Below, piece after piece: positions 47,902 to 59,614 of a stretch of 64,000 nucleotides of DNA. Each line of letters begins with the position of its first letter. Position 1 is the first letter of the stretch. Under the pieces are notes generated by a model, which saw only the letters and a list, made by a program, of their open reading frames with translations, searched no databases and was not told where the DNA came from. A program made the position numbers and the translations under genes. Source of the DNA: Narthecium ossifragum (taxonomy: Eukaryota; Streptophyta; Magnoliopsida; Dioscoreales; Nartheciaceae); assembly GCA_963920575.1 (NCBI GenBank), contig OY986973.1, positions 1,984,001-2,048,000 on the forward strand. The letters are read 5' to 3'.

Positions 47902-50900
47902 TCAACATGTAGTTTTGCTGTTACCTTTCTGAAACCATGATCTACGAACCGCATGCCGAATGTGGCGCTCGTGCCTTTGTAGAAGCTCATTAACTTTCTG
48001 TGACTGAGATAATAGAGGTCCTGAGAACTCAACTCTGTCTGCTTGATCCTTATACCCCTGAAATATTTTTGCAACAGTTAGTAGCTGAACTACAAGAATA
48101 AGAGAGAACAAGTACTGCAAAAAGAACTGCAGTAGTACCCAGATGCCATGCTTGGATGAAATTGCATCCCTCACATGATGCTCTATCGACAAGTTGTCAA
48201 ATGAGTCTCGATACTCAAATTGTGCCCATTCTTTCAGCATTGTGTGCCTTGTCATCTGAGAAGGGTATTGCTTTGTAGGATTGGCATCGTTTTCATTATC
48301 AACTCCTCCATATCCTTGTCCAAGTAAGTCACAAAGATTTTTAACTTGTGGCACGTTAGAAGGATTTAAACCACCAATAGTGTTAGATCTACTTCGATAG
48401 GTAGTGTTCGGTTGCCCCTCCGTTCTTTTTTTCACCCATGCAAAGCCACTAGAAGCTGGAACCTGTAAGGGCCCTGAGAAAGAAGAGTCGACAGAAAGAT
48501 GAACCTTTGTACCATTATTGTTCTTGCTGTTAGCTTTGATTTGTGACTCCTGCTGGAAAAAAGAACAAAATTCTTGTATCAGGCTAAACGATGATGTTCT
48601 CATTGATATGTCAAATTTTGAAGAATCCTATTGAATGCGATATAGAAAGCCGGATACTAACCTCATGGTGAACTGCTAATTCATTTGACCTGATTGGTTC
48701 TCGTGAAGCTCTAGATGTTCTTGGAGGTCTTGTGGTTGCTTCCAACTCGGACCTTCTACCAGCATCCCTTTTCCTGATTTTTTTAGTCAATTAAGAATGA
48801 CGGCAGACCAACTAAGACATGATATAGAGATTTCCTAAAAAAGCATTCTACATCCACAGCATTGAATCTCTTTTAGATTTGAAACTTTATAATTACCTCT
48901 GTGCATCACGCCTTTTTGCATCTATCTCCTTGCAAGGTGGGTATTCTGGCAAGCTTGATGGTTCACATGCATAAGGCTTTGTCCTGAAATACTGAGCAAT
49001 CATATAGAAAATACGCAACATTAAGTGAAAATTGGAAACAGCAGAATGAAACTAAAAACATAAAGGAGAAAACCATTGAATGGATAGCATGTTTAGAGAA
49101 ATTTATTCCTAGTTACCTCAGATGAAAGAGCGTCTGAGGCAGTGCCCCTGTCACGAGGTTTGACAGATAGCAAGGTTTGTAATAAACTGAAGGCGCTTTC
49201 AGGAAAACTACTAAAGGCCTCTCGCAGGCAGCCTGCATATGGATTTTGGGGCTTAAAAAGTGTTGCATGAGGCAACTTGGTCTTCTTCCAGTATTCCTCT
49301 GGCGGGGAGCCACAGAGCTTAAAGATTTTGTGTAATTGTTCAACCTGAAGATGCAAGGCAAAATTCATAACACTACACGCTGCAGTAAAAACTTCAAAAA
49401 GAAAAGAAAAAAAACTCTATTTTTCAAGTCTTTTCAAGTGCATTTTATGTGACTCGAGGGATTGAATTCAGAGATTGGTAACAAAAGATGAATTCAGAGA
49501 TTAGTAACAAAAGATTGGAAAATTGTGTTGATGTTTATTACCTCAGTTCTTCCCTGTAAAATAGGCTTTCCGACAAGTAGCTCTGCAAATAAACAACCAA
49601 CACTCCACAAATCTACTGTCGGTTCATAATCTGTCGAACCAAGCAGAAGTTCAGGTGGACGATACCATAAAGTCACGACACGACTAGTTAGCGGTTGCTT
49701 GTGTTGAGGCTTATAGAAGTTCGCCAAACCAAAGTCAGCAATTTTCACAATTCCCTCATTGTTCACCAGGAGATTTGCACATTTAATGTCACGATGCATG
49801 ACACCATTCAGATGACAATGCTCTAGTCCAGATAGTAACTGGTGCATATAACATTTCACCTACAAAAAACCACCATAAATCCAATTCTATCAAAAAAGCT
49901 TCTGATAAACATCAAATTTTTGAGTTTATGTTCTTCATGAAAATGTGGACAAACCTGTGATTCACTGAATTGGATGTCAGGAGAAGATGACAGTCCTGAA
50001 AGATCATGTTCCATGTATTCAAACACTAGATATATGCTGCATGATAAATGAGATGCAATCAACCCATGGAGTTTCACAACATTCGGATGGTCAAGCCGGC
50101 GGAGGATCTGTATTTCTCGTGCCATAAACCTTACGCTCTCGGGTTCAAAGTTGTCGAACCGCACCTTCTTCAGAGCAACAAGCTTCCCCGTCTCAAGATC
50201 ACGCGCTTTAAATACACTGCTATAAGTTCCTTGTCCAATCTTTAGACATAGAATAACATGCAATAGGCTATAGTTAGGAATTAGCATATATCACTTATAA
50301 AACCAAACTTTAGACTTAACCAAACTTCTTCATATACTGTTATACAACTCTCATGATTAAGAAACAAAAATAAACATGACATAGGATTAGATTCCTAAGA
50401 TGAGAGATAGAAGAAGGAACTTAATTCACATTAAAGATTTGAGATAAAATTGAGGCCACAGAGTCTTAATTTCCAACAAGATCCACAAATGAAAGAGAGC
50501 CGAGCATAATTCTTTCATGGTCTATATTGCAATCCATAAGAAAGCATACCCTTCACATGAATCACTAAGAAAATAAAAGTTAAGCAACATGAGAATTAAT
50601 TATGGAAGCATCACCATTACCTTCTCCAATTTCTCAAAGGAGTCGGCTTTGAGGGGTACCCAGCCCCGAACAGCTTCTCCGGCGACCGCGGAGAGCCAAG
50701 CGGGCCACCCAGCGGCAACCTGCTCGGCCTCCGCAAACTTACGGAAATTTCCCGATTGGAAACTGATTGAGCCAGTGCCATTGGAGCTCAGCTTCCCGGA
50801 CTCCCCGGACTCGGTGTCTTCCTTCGCCCGCCTCCAAATAGATGCGCCGATGACCTCCCCTGATCCCTGCCAAGAAACGCCCGAGGAATCAACCGCCGGG

Positions 50901-50938
50901 GTCACCGGCGCCGCCTTCTTCGACACCACGCAGCCCAT
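47902..50938 (-). CDS. CDK-like Ser/Thr protein kinase, MGC type (At1g54610-like)
   Basis: Eight exons join in frame to 640 residues: 50938-50621, 50239-49955, 49859-49542, 49344-49117, 48991-48897, 48773-48662, 48549-48139 and 48057-47902, all GT-AG. MGCVVSKK is an N-myristoylation/palmitoylation signal, as in this plant subfamily of CDK-related (CRK/CDKC-like) kinases. The kinase domain covers about 107-390: glycine loop IGQGTYSSVF, lysine in VALKKVRFDN, PESVRFMAREI in place of PSTAIRE, catalytic HRDIKCANLL, IADFGLANF, activation segment TSRVVTLWYRPPELLLG, and DLWSVGC. All catalytic residues are present. The C-terminal 250 residues are basic and Ser-rich, with GFAWVKKR, then VNELLQRHERHIRHAVRRSWF at the end. 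The terminal KGNSKTTC uses the stop at 47902; a GT inside GGTAAC at the same place could instead be a donor to an unseen last exon. Its substrate is unknown. Confidence 0.92.
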
Positions 50939-51466
50939 CACCGCTTCTGGAACGGCGACATAGGCTGAAACCGGGGAGAAGTAGAACCAAGATCAGGTCT
51001 TGGGTAAAACTGGTCAAAGAAGCTTAAAAAACCAAACGATTCCAAGGTCACGAGCCACCAAGATGAGGAAAAGCGTCCTAAATAAAGAAAGCCAAGATCT
51101 TTATCTCTTTTCCTCCTTTTGCTCTGTACTCAATCTCTATACAAAGATCTCGGGTCAAGATCTGGAGAACTACAGCGATTGACAGGTACCAAGACGGGGA
51201 AACAGATGTAAACCAGAAGAAATCCAAAGAAACAGGGGATCAAAGGTGGCCACGAAGTACTAAACAAAGAAAGAAAAATGATATCTTTATCTATCTTTTC
51301 CCCCTTTTCAAATCTCTTCCAGGGAGCCTCTGCTCGAATAGCGGGAGATGGGAGGAGAGGAGGCGTTTGGATGAGTAGGACGGTCGGCCTTGGCGGTGGC
51401 CGTGGCCAGAGAGGCCGTGGAATCGACGCGGGAAGGAGTAGGATGACGACGCGGGTTCCGTATCCA

Positions 51467-51474
51467 TATATATA
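51467..51474 (-). promoter_or_regulatory. TATA box of the kinase gene
   Basis: On the minus strand GGGTATATATATGG lies about 530 bp upstream of the start codon, in an otherwise GC-rich stretch. This implies a long 5' leader, which has CT-rich tracts on the minus strand. Confidence 0.5.
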
Positions 51475-51941
51475 CCCGAAGAGCTGGCGTGAGACCAATA
51501 TAGCCGTTGGAGCAAGAGTGATAGCATAACGTGGCGTAATTTTATAAGATGGCACTATATATTATATTAAATAGAGAAAATTCTCTTGCTAGAGACGTGA
51601 GAGCAAGTGTGTAATTTTGAAAAAAGATATGGGTTAATTGCCATCTTTTCAAGTTTAGCTAGCCTCACTATTTATGGAGCCCACAATAATATTGGATAGG
51701 TTGAGGGTGTTTTTAGTGCACCAAAGCTGCAGAGAATGATGAGTGTCTGCCTCAACCTTTCCTATTCCAAAATCCAACTTCTCTTAAGCTAATAATGAGT
51801 AATTAAAGATAAAAAGGAGTGGTTTGAGACCCACTCCATTAATGCGGTGCCTTCTCCCTTCATCCATGCTTGCCACTCCCTTAAGAACATCCACCACCCT
51901 TTTGACTTTCTTATTTAGTGATTTAGTGGATTTGTTGACAC

Positions 51942-53130
51942 ATTGTTGGAACATAAATTATGACCGTTGACCGGGACCGTAATCAAGATCAAAATTCTAT
52001 TTCTACATTCGAAGAATCAGGAGATTGTGGTTTTTTGTTCAACTCTTTCGAATGATCGAATCAGAGGTGTTGAAGTGTATAAAGAAGATATTTTGTGGTT
52101 GATGATGAACTTGATGGAAATGGAAAATAGAAAATAGAGATGGAAAATGGAGATGGAAAATGGAAAATGAGATTTCATGAATAATGGAAAATGGAAAATG
52201 TGATGGTTCTATTGTAAATCTACTCCTATTTTAAGTAGATCTACTTCTAGAAATAAAGAATTATGGTAGCACTACTCCTAGGAAAATATGATAATTCTAC
52301 TCCTATGGAAGAAATTAGTGTAGCACTACTCCTAAAAATGAAGGACGTTGCAGGAATTAAAAGGAAGGAAAATGCTTCATTATGCTAAATAAGGCTACAT
52401 TGATAATAAATAAAAGATTACATAAAAGATAAAAAACAGTTTTGCTTTGATGACGGGGGCCCTTTTTTCTTCTTCCTCTTGGCTATTTATAGGGCTTCTA
52501 GTAACTGATTTGAAAACTGTCAGGAAACCACTCTGCAGTTGCTGCAACTGTTGCTTTGAAAGTGGAAACCACCAGAACTGCATAACTGGTCTAAAACTGC
52601 TCTGGAACCGCCACTAAACAACGCCTCCTGTCTTCCGCTGTATTTTTGCTGATGATAGCCTTGGAATCTGGGAAAACATTGAACATCAAAGTTGTAGATC
52701 TTCAAATTATCTTTCTAACGGTACCAGAAACGTCTAATTTGGACATCAGATGAGAAAGTTATGGCTAAACTACTTAGACTGCACTAATGGCCGATTAGCA
52801 AATATGGACGGTAGAAATTTTGGATTAAGTCATTTGGGCTTTATCGTCCATTTTGGACGATGACTTCATCGTCCATTTTGGACGATAGAAAATTTGGTCG
52901 ATGACATTAACAAATTCGTCCATTATTTATCATTTTGCCACTGGTCACTTCAACTGCCAGTTTGGCATACTGAACGATGGAATTTGAAGATCTCGTCAAC
53001 ATGAAAGTTGTAGATCTTCTCGTCCTCTTTCCAATGGTTCAAGAATTGTCCAATTTGGATACTTGATGTAAAAGTTATGGCAAAAATACTTCAGTTGTGT
53101 CAAAACTGAATTATTTTAGGGGTTTTTGTT
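51942..53130. mobile_element. LTR-retrotransposon-like segment
   Basis: Begins TGTTGGAACATAAATTATG, a common LTR opening. It contains two diverged copies of AAAGTTGTAGATCTTC...AATTTGGA...AAAGTTATGGC (about 52689-52770 and 53003-53085), a sequence style common in plant LTRs. GGAAAATGGAAAATG low-complexity lies at 52090-52200, and CGTCCATTTTGGACG palindromes at about 52848-52887. No partner LTR or target duplication was found. Confidence 0.4.
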
Positions 53131-53269
53131 GGGAGCACCATAATATGGACTTATCCTGCTAATAAAACCTACATCATTAGTTTTACCTCCTAAACACCAT
53201 ATTATGTATTAAAATACTCTTATACCCCCCTCCCCCTAATAATTCCACCCCCCCAACACCCACCCCCCC

Positions 53270-54140
53270 CGGCCGGCGAGCTCCCCAGCCCACCCCCGGC
53301 GGATCCGGCGTCCCCAGTCCTTGATCCGGCGTCCCACGCCCCCTTCAGGCCGCCATGCCCCCGATCCGGCCGCCACAACCCCCGATCCGGCGTCCCCACC
53401 TCGGATCCGGCCGCCTTCGACCAGATCCGACGTCCCCCGCACCCCTACCGGCGTCTCCGCCTCGGATCCGGCCGCCTTCGACCAAATCCGGCGTCCCCCG
53501 CACCCCTACCGGCGTCTCCGCCTCGGATCCGGCCGCCTTCGACCAGATCCGGCGTCCCCCGCACCCCTACCGGCATCCCAGCCTCGGATCCGGCCTCCCC
53601 CAACCCCGACCCGGCGTCCCAGCCTTGGATCCGGCCGCCCCCAACCCCGATCCGCCATCTCCAACCCCAAACCGGTCGTCTCCGGCCCGATCCGGCCGTC
53701 TCCAGCCCCGATCCGGCCCCCCACAGCCCCGATCCGGCGTCCCCAGCCCCGATCCACCATCCCCAACTCCGATCCGCCGTCTTCAACCCCGATCCGGTCG
53801 TCTCCGCCTCGACCGACCGTCTTCAGCCCCGATCCGCCGTCACCAACCCCCATCCGGGCGTCTCCAGCACCGATTCGCGCGTCCCCAGCCCCCATCCGCC
53901 CGTCTCCAGCCCCCATCCGCCGCCCCCAGCCACGATCCGGCGTCCCTCCGCACCTTTTCCGGCGTCGCCGCCCCAGATCGGGCGTTTCCCTCGTCCCCAG
54001 CCCCTATTCGCCCGCCAACCGCCCCGATCCGGCGTCCACCGCCGAGATCTGGCCGCCTTCGCCCAGATCGGGCGTCCCCCACCACCCTTCCGGCGTCCCC
54101 AGCCCCCCTTCCGGCATCGCCGCCACAGATCCGGCGAGAT
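53270..54140. repeat. GC-rich minisatellite, about 20-30-bp GATCCGGCGTCCCC unit
   Basis: Variants of GATCCGGCGTCCCCAGCCCC are repeated for about 870 bp, with longer homogeneous blocks of about 63 bp (GGATCCGGCCGCCTTCGACC) at 53400-53570. The long Pro/Arg/Ser frames here (275 and 288 codons) come from the repeat and are not called as genes. Confidence 0.88.
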
Positions 54141-54150
54141 CTTTGTAATA

Positions 54151-54310
54151 ACTATCAGTATTCTCTTTTGAGAAAGAGAATACTGATAGGTATTCTCTTT
54201 CTCAAAAGAGAATACCGGTAGTATTCTCTTTGTAAAAAGAGAATATTACCAGTATTCTCTTTATAAAAAGAGAATATCTATCAGTATTCTCTTTGTAAAA
54301 AGAGAATATC
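54151..54310. repeat. Array of five short hairpins
   Basis: GTATTCTCTTT and AAAGAGAATAC arms, separated by 3-5 bases, occur five times in 160 bp. The second copy is a perfect inverted repeat over about 26 bases. It directly abuts the minisatellite. Confidence 0.88.
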
Positions 54311-54942
54311 ATTCATCATGTAAAAAAGAATCTTTGCAGATTATACATGAATGTATTTTAGTATTCTCTTATTTCATCTTTGTAGTATTCATTTTCTCTT
54401 TTTTTCATTAATATAATCATGAAAATAAATGGAATAATCATGATGTCATCAAAACCGATGTCAGTTATGGGAGAATGGAGGGAAGGAGGGGGTGGAATCA
54501 TGATGTCATCAAATCAAAAACCAATCGAAACCGATTTGTCATCAAATCAAAACTGATTTGCATGGATTACACTAAAAATGGAAATAAAACAACTCATAAC
54601 TGCCATAAATTAAATACAGCTATATATAATGCATCAAATATTTAATATATATGAACTAGGGGTAAAAGTGTCATGCAAAATACCTAACCTCCCATAACTG
54701 CCTTAAAATGGTGTAAACCCATTAAAACATCTTAGGGTGGTGTACCAGTGAATAAGTTTACTGGATTTGGTGTAAAACCTAATAATCTAATTATTTTATT
54801 GGTCGATTGGCAATATTTACGAAATTGCCATTGATCGTCCAAATGGCTATATTTATATCTAACACACATGTTGCTTCACGCTGGGATTAGTTATAAAAGC
54901 TTTTAATCCAAGTATATTAAATTGGAACTTGACCCGATGAGA
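54311..54942. other. AT-rich spacer, no gene seen
   Basis: Contains two or three short direct repeats (AATCATGATGTCATCAAA near 54435 and 54497, then AAACCGAT-type motifs). Nothing else was recognised. Confidence 0.5.
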
Positions 54943-55653
54943 ATGAACAATACCATACCTGGGGTATTTGAAGATCCGACCCCATTCAATGGTGAATTCT
55001 ATAAGAAGCAAATATTCGAGACCAAGGCATCACTTATACATGCTCTTCAATAATACGAGCTTCGGAGGTTTGTGGAACATTGCACTGTCAAGTCCGGGCC
55101 GAAGGTGTTGACCGTCAAGTGTTATAATTTTGATTGTTCCTGGCGTTTGCATGCGTCTACTTACAAAGAAACGTCTTACTTTCAAGTGAAGAGTTATAGA
55201 GGTTCACATACCTGTCGGACAGGTCTGTTAAATACCAACCACCGCCACTGCACTGCTCAAGTCATATGTGGTATCATACTTGGTGCGATAAGGACAAACA
55301 CTGCTATGACCCCCAAATATATTGTGCAGAGGATCAAAGATGACTTCCATGTTAACATCAGCTATGCAAAGACATATCATGCATGTATACTAGCTATGAA
55401 GATTATATATGGTGATTGGAAATAATCATATAATATCCTGCCTTGGTATATGCAAGCAATGGTGGTAGATAACCCTGGTACTGTAGTAAAGCTTCAAACA
55501 GAAACTGTGCGCACCGGTGTTGATATATTTGAGCACGTATTTTGGTTGTTTCATCCTACTATCGAGGCTTTCAAACATTGTCGACCCATAATATATATCG
55601 ATGGAACACACCTATATGGAAAATATCTTGGCACTTTATTAGTTGCGACAACT
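54943..55653 (+). pseudogene. Truncated MuDR-type (MULE) transposase
   Basis: One frame runs from MNNTIPGVFEDPTPFNGEFY to GTLLVATTF with two in-frame stops (55051-55053 and 55423-55425). It contains the MuDR N-terminal zinc-binding region (CYNFDCSWRLHAS followed by a YFQV and SHTC stretch) and the first catalytic block IDGTHLYGKY with the DDE aspartate. Sequence after VATTF loses all similarity, so the rest of the transposase is missing. It may be the remains of the autonomous partner of MULE-type elements in the region, but its own ends were not found. Confidence 0.85.
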
Positions 55654-56640
55654 TTTAAACACTTCAAGTTACGTCTTACTAATGTAGTCACGTAATGTAG
55701 ATGTAACTCCAACTTACGTTGTATAAGGGCCACTCCTATCCGCATTTAGTCCTCAGTGCGGTTTGGGGGGAAATGTCAAAGACGTAACTTGGAGTTACGT
55801 CTTCATTAGCAGGATTAAAAAAATGAAAGGCCACGCCAGCGTGGCACTGACGTGACCAAACCAGACATACTTTCATAAATACTTTCTTCTGAGACATATT
55901 ATAATGATAATTTATTAAAATAATATTATTTTTAAAAAAATTCCTTAATTCAATGGAAGTCTATCATACCCTCCGATTCTTCTGTTTATTATCAACTTTA
56001 AATAACTAGGATTAATTGTGTTGCGCGCGTGAAGGATAATTCATGAATTTTTTAAGGAAAGATGGCAAGTGGTCCCTGATCTGCGGTCCCCGTAATTAAT
56101 TTATGAAAAAAAAACCCAATATACCCTCAACTTGATCCTAATGTATACTGGCACATTGATGCCATTAACTAACATATTTACGTACCTTTACGTCATTTAA
56201 TTCTTCTTCCTTACCGTTGCAGGGGGTATAATTTGACATAGTGAAATATAATTAATATGAGTAACTTCATCTTTTGTCAAAAACTTACTAGAATAGAGTC
56301 TGAGAGTTTGAATACTAAATTATTAGTCCAATTTTCGTAGAAAAAAAATCAGAGTCCAGACGTGAGGGATGAGAGGATGTGTTATAAATTATAATACAAA
56401 TATGAGACATTGTTAGACTATGTTAGCATGAGATTGAGTTATATTTGTAATTTGATAATTCAATTTACCGAGTCATGTTTTCGAGTCATATATTTGGTAT
56501 GTGTTGATTTAAATTTGAATCAATGTGAAATTAATCCATTGAATTGATTGTGATGGGATTGCCAGAGATTATAAATATGGTCACGATGAGAATCCTAGTC
56601 ATCCTTACCTCCGATCGGAGGTCGCGACCGGGCTCAGGGA
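55654..56640. other. Intergenic, repeat-like, no gene seen
   Basis: AGTTACGTCTT at 55669 recurs at 55792, and GACGTAACTTGGAGTTACGTC near 55779 forms a short inverted repeat. GCCACGCCAGCGTGGC at 55831 is a perfect palindrome. The remainder is AT-rich. Confidence 0.5.
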
Positions 56641-56960
56641 CGACGACGGGCGATGTTCGAGTTCCATGACGGGCTTGGTGGCGACCTTGTCGATGGGATT
56701 GGACGGGATCCGACAGGATCGGTGATGGGGAGTCCAGGAATGAGGTGGCGACGACCTCGCATCGGATCCGACGGGATCGGAAGGGCATCGGACGAGATCC
56801 GACGGGATCCGTCACGATTTGACTGGATCGGCGACTGGGTGATGGGGTAGGAGGTGGCTTCGGGGATGGCACCGAGGAAGGAGGTGGCGATGGGGGTGTC
56901 AGAGATCGACGGCGAGGAGATCGGGATCAGCGACGAACGGGATCGACGACGGACGACAAG
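56641..56960. repeat. Degenerate GATCCGACGG short repeats
   Basis: GGGATC, CGACGGGATC and GATCCGAC motifs recur irregularly for 300 bp, similar in taste to the minisatellite at 53270 but with a different unit. Frames on both strands are composition artefacts. Confidence 0.65.
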
Positions 56961-57236
56961 ATCGGGCCCACCGGGCGGCCGAGGAGGGGTAGGGGGGTAT
57001 GGATAGATATAGATAGATAATAAGGGACATTTTCGTCCGATAGAGATATTAGGATCTATTGCCATACTACATTTTTTTTAGGACATGTTGACGAATCCCC
57101 CTATATTTTATAGTGGTTAAACTCCACAATAGTTTGACTGATCAATCTAATCGAGATCTATATCCGATTTCTAAGCTTGATCCAGTGTGAGTTCTAGTCC
57201 ACAGGATTTGGTACCTTCAGACTATATAAATATAAG

Positions 57237-59469
57237 TGTGAGGACCCGTCCCTCTCCTCCTGTGGCTTGCTGTGGGCTGCAAAGGCAATTTGGTAAATTG
57301 CACATTGTCGGCTAGTTTTACACTCACGCGTGTGCACACACTGACCATGTTTCTGGTAATGATTGCTTAGAATGGTTAGTGGGACCCGGGATCGAAAGAT
57401 CCGGACTTAGGCTTGAGTTCTTGCCTAAGTTTAGCTTTCAGCACAAAAAGGATCGATCCTCTCTAGCTAAGAGATCGATCCTCTTGTGCCAGAAAGTCAA
57501 GTGCGATCGTCATGGAGAGATCGACCCTTCCTTGGGTAAGGATCGATCCTTCATAAGTCGGTTCGTTTGCCTATAAAGCAGACGAATCTTCTTCCTTGAA
57601 TCCCTTTTGAAATCCTGCGATTTGGGCTCAGATCTTGGAATTTTTGAAGGCGTTTGAGGACGATCCAAGGCCTAGCTGCTTGGATCTAAGCCGCTATTGC
57701 TCCGGTAGGGATCCTACCGACATCTCTCTTCGGGGTTTTGAGTTTTCTGGTTTGATATGTGATTTATTGCTTAGATCTGATTGTGTAGTTGTTGGTTTTC
57801 AGTGATTTTACCGGTTTTAGACTCGTGGGGTTCTGATCTATCAGATCCCAGAGTTTCATGAAGTTTGGATGTGTTTTCCGGCGGTATTCCTCGTCGGAAG
57901 TACGCCGGAGAACCCATCAGGATCGATCCCGTTTGAGGAGGGATCGATCCCTTTTGGCGTGTCATGCCTAGCCCGAGCGAGATCGATCCTTCTGGAGGAA
58001 GAGATCGATCCTTTCTGGGTTGAGTGATGACGGTCCCTGGCTACAAAGAAGATCGATCCTTCTTGAAGAAGGGATCGATCTCTTGGGTTAACAGGGACGA
58101 GTTTTCCCTAAGTCCTAAAGAGATTGATCCTCTTGAGAAGAGGGATCGATCCTTTAGTGGCTGAAAGGTGTTTTTAAGTGGGTCTTGCCCGCGGGGCTTT
58201 GTATGACAGTTTCCTTTACTGTCTTAATACATGGTACATATGATTAAGCATGTTAGGCCTATAATAGGGCAATGGTGAACCGGGGGAGTGATGACTTCCG
58301 GGATGTTTAGAATAAACGGGCGGGTAGCCCTACAGTTTTTCATAGCCTTGCATGTCGGCGTGCGCCGAGGGCTTTATCTGCTATATTTGTGAGCTGTTGT
58401 TTGCGGGGTTGTTTCCCGGTGCAGGTGTTGTGGTGGACTGCTGGCAATTGGTGATGGTACCACTGCAGCAGTCCCTAGACCTTAAATACATGTACCCACC
58501 CCAGGCGGGCAAGGTGTCGTGCCCAGACCTTGCATTTATATCATCACATACTGTTGCATGTCTATCTTGTATTTAGCCTGCGCATGTTCATACATGCATT
58601 GTGTTGTGCACTAGTTGCATCTGTTTAGGGCGTTGCCGATCCGGGGCTTCCGGGTAGCCCGGATCTATCTTTTAGGACCGTTGCGGGTAGCTTGGTCCAG
58701 GACTCGATTTGTAGTATTCAGTCGTTCTCGATGATAGGGTTAGATGACATGAATACTGTTGTGCTTGATGTTTAGAGGTTGTGTCGGCCTCGAGCCAAGT
58801 CGAGGTGTAGCCGGTACCCAGTCTTTCTAGAACTCTTGGGTGGCAGGTGTGACTACCCAGCGGTGCTATCCGCCAACAGTGCCCATGATCCTGTTGTGAG
58901 TTGGCAGTGCCGTTTCCTGCCTTACTGATTGTGACCCAGTGTGTGACCAGTTCGCTGGAAGACCATGGCTGGGGCTCTCAGGGGCATCCGGTGGGGTTAT
59001 GGGACCCTGTGATACACCAAGGCTTGTTTGGGGGCGACACTGTTGTGTTCCCTTCCTTTGTGAGTGTCGTAGTGTAGTGTCCCTGCTGAGCTTAGTGCTC
59101 ACTCCTACCCGGGCTTCGTTTTGCAGGTGCTGGCGCGAGCTCTTCTTCAGTCGCCCCTACCGGGCAGGTGTTCGGTGACGTGGCGGCGTCTGGCGGTGCT
59201 TAAGAGGTGGAGATCATATCGTTTTACCCTTTTTGTTATAGATAGTCTCCTACGGAAGTGATAAATGTATAATTTTCCTGTTTGAGGTTTTGTATCTATT
59301 CCAGTTCCTGTGTTTGAGGTTTGAAATTGTTGTTAATACAGGATGATTCAGACTTGTTAGGGTAACCAGTACGATTAGAGGGAAACCTCGCCAAAATTTT
59401 TCCGCAGTAGGTTAGGTTTCGGTTCGCGTCGCCTGGTCCGGTTGGGCCTACGCGAGTCGGGGCGCGACA
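57237..59469 (+). mobile_element. Complete solo LTR (2233 bp) with 5-bp target duplication
   Basis: Begins TGTGAGGACCCGTCC and ends GAGTCGGGGCGCGACA. ATAAG lies immediately on both sides (57232-57236 and 59470-59474), a perfect 5-bp target-site duplication. It has no gag or pol and no second LTR, so it is a solo LTR left by recombination between two LTRs. It shares TCCTACCCGGGCT and CAGGTGCTGGCG-type sequence with the LTR at 35822. A long LTR with this look is usual for Ty3/gypsy elements (inference). Six paired GATCGATCC palindrome units lie between 57450 and 58160. Confidence 0.92.
57572..57578 (+). promoter_or_regulatory. Candidate LTR TATA box
   Basis: CTATAAAG, followed 20-40 bases later by a C/T-rich stretch, lies 335 bp into the LTR, a usual place for the U3 promoter. 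There is no direct evidence of activity. Confidence 0.4.
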
Positions 59470-59474
59470 ATAAG

Positions 59475-59614
59475 ATTATTTTTTAAATTCAATATTCACG
59501 AATAAAGTTTAGAGATGATCAGTGAGTTATTAGACATGTTACAAATTATTTTTTAAATTCAATATTCACGAATAAAGTTTAGGGATGATCAGTGAGTTAT
59601 TAGACATGTTACAA
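59475..59614. repeat. 70-bp direct tandem duplication
   Basis: Two adjacent 70-bp units starting ATTATTTTTTAAATTC and ending GACATGTTACAA, differing at one base (AGAGATG or AGGGATG). The first unit starts right after the solo-LTR target duplication. Confidence 0.93.

Noticed and set aside
53321..54221. Long Pro/Arg/Ser open frames of 275 and 288 codons on the plus strand
   Set aside because: They overlap in different frames and come entirely from a GC-rich tandem repeat; opposite-strand frames are open as well.
58352..59178. Frames of 74-79 codons inside the solo LTR
   Set aside because: They fall wholly within an LTR with defined ends and resemble no retroelement protein.
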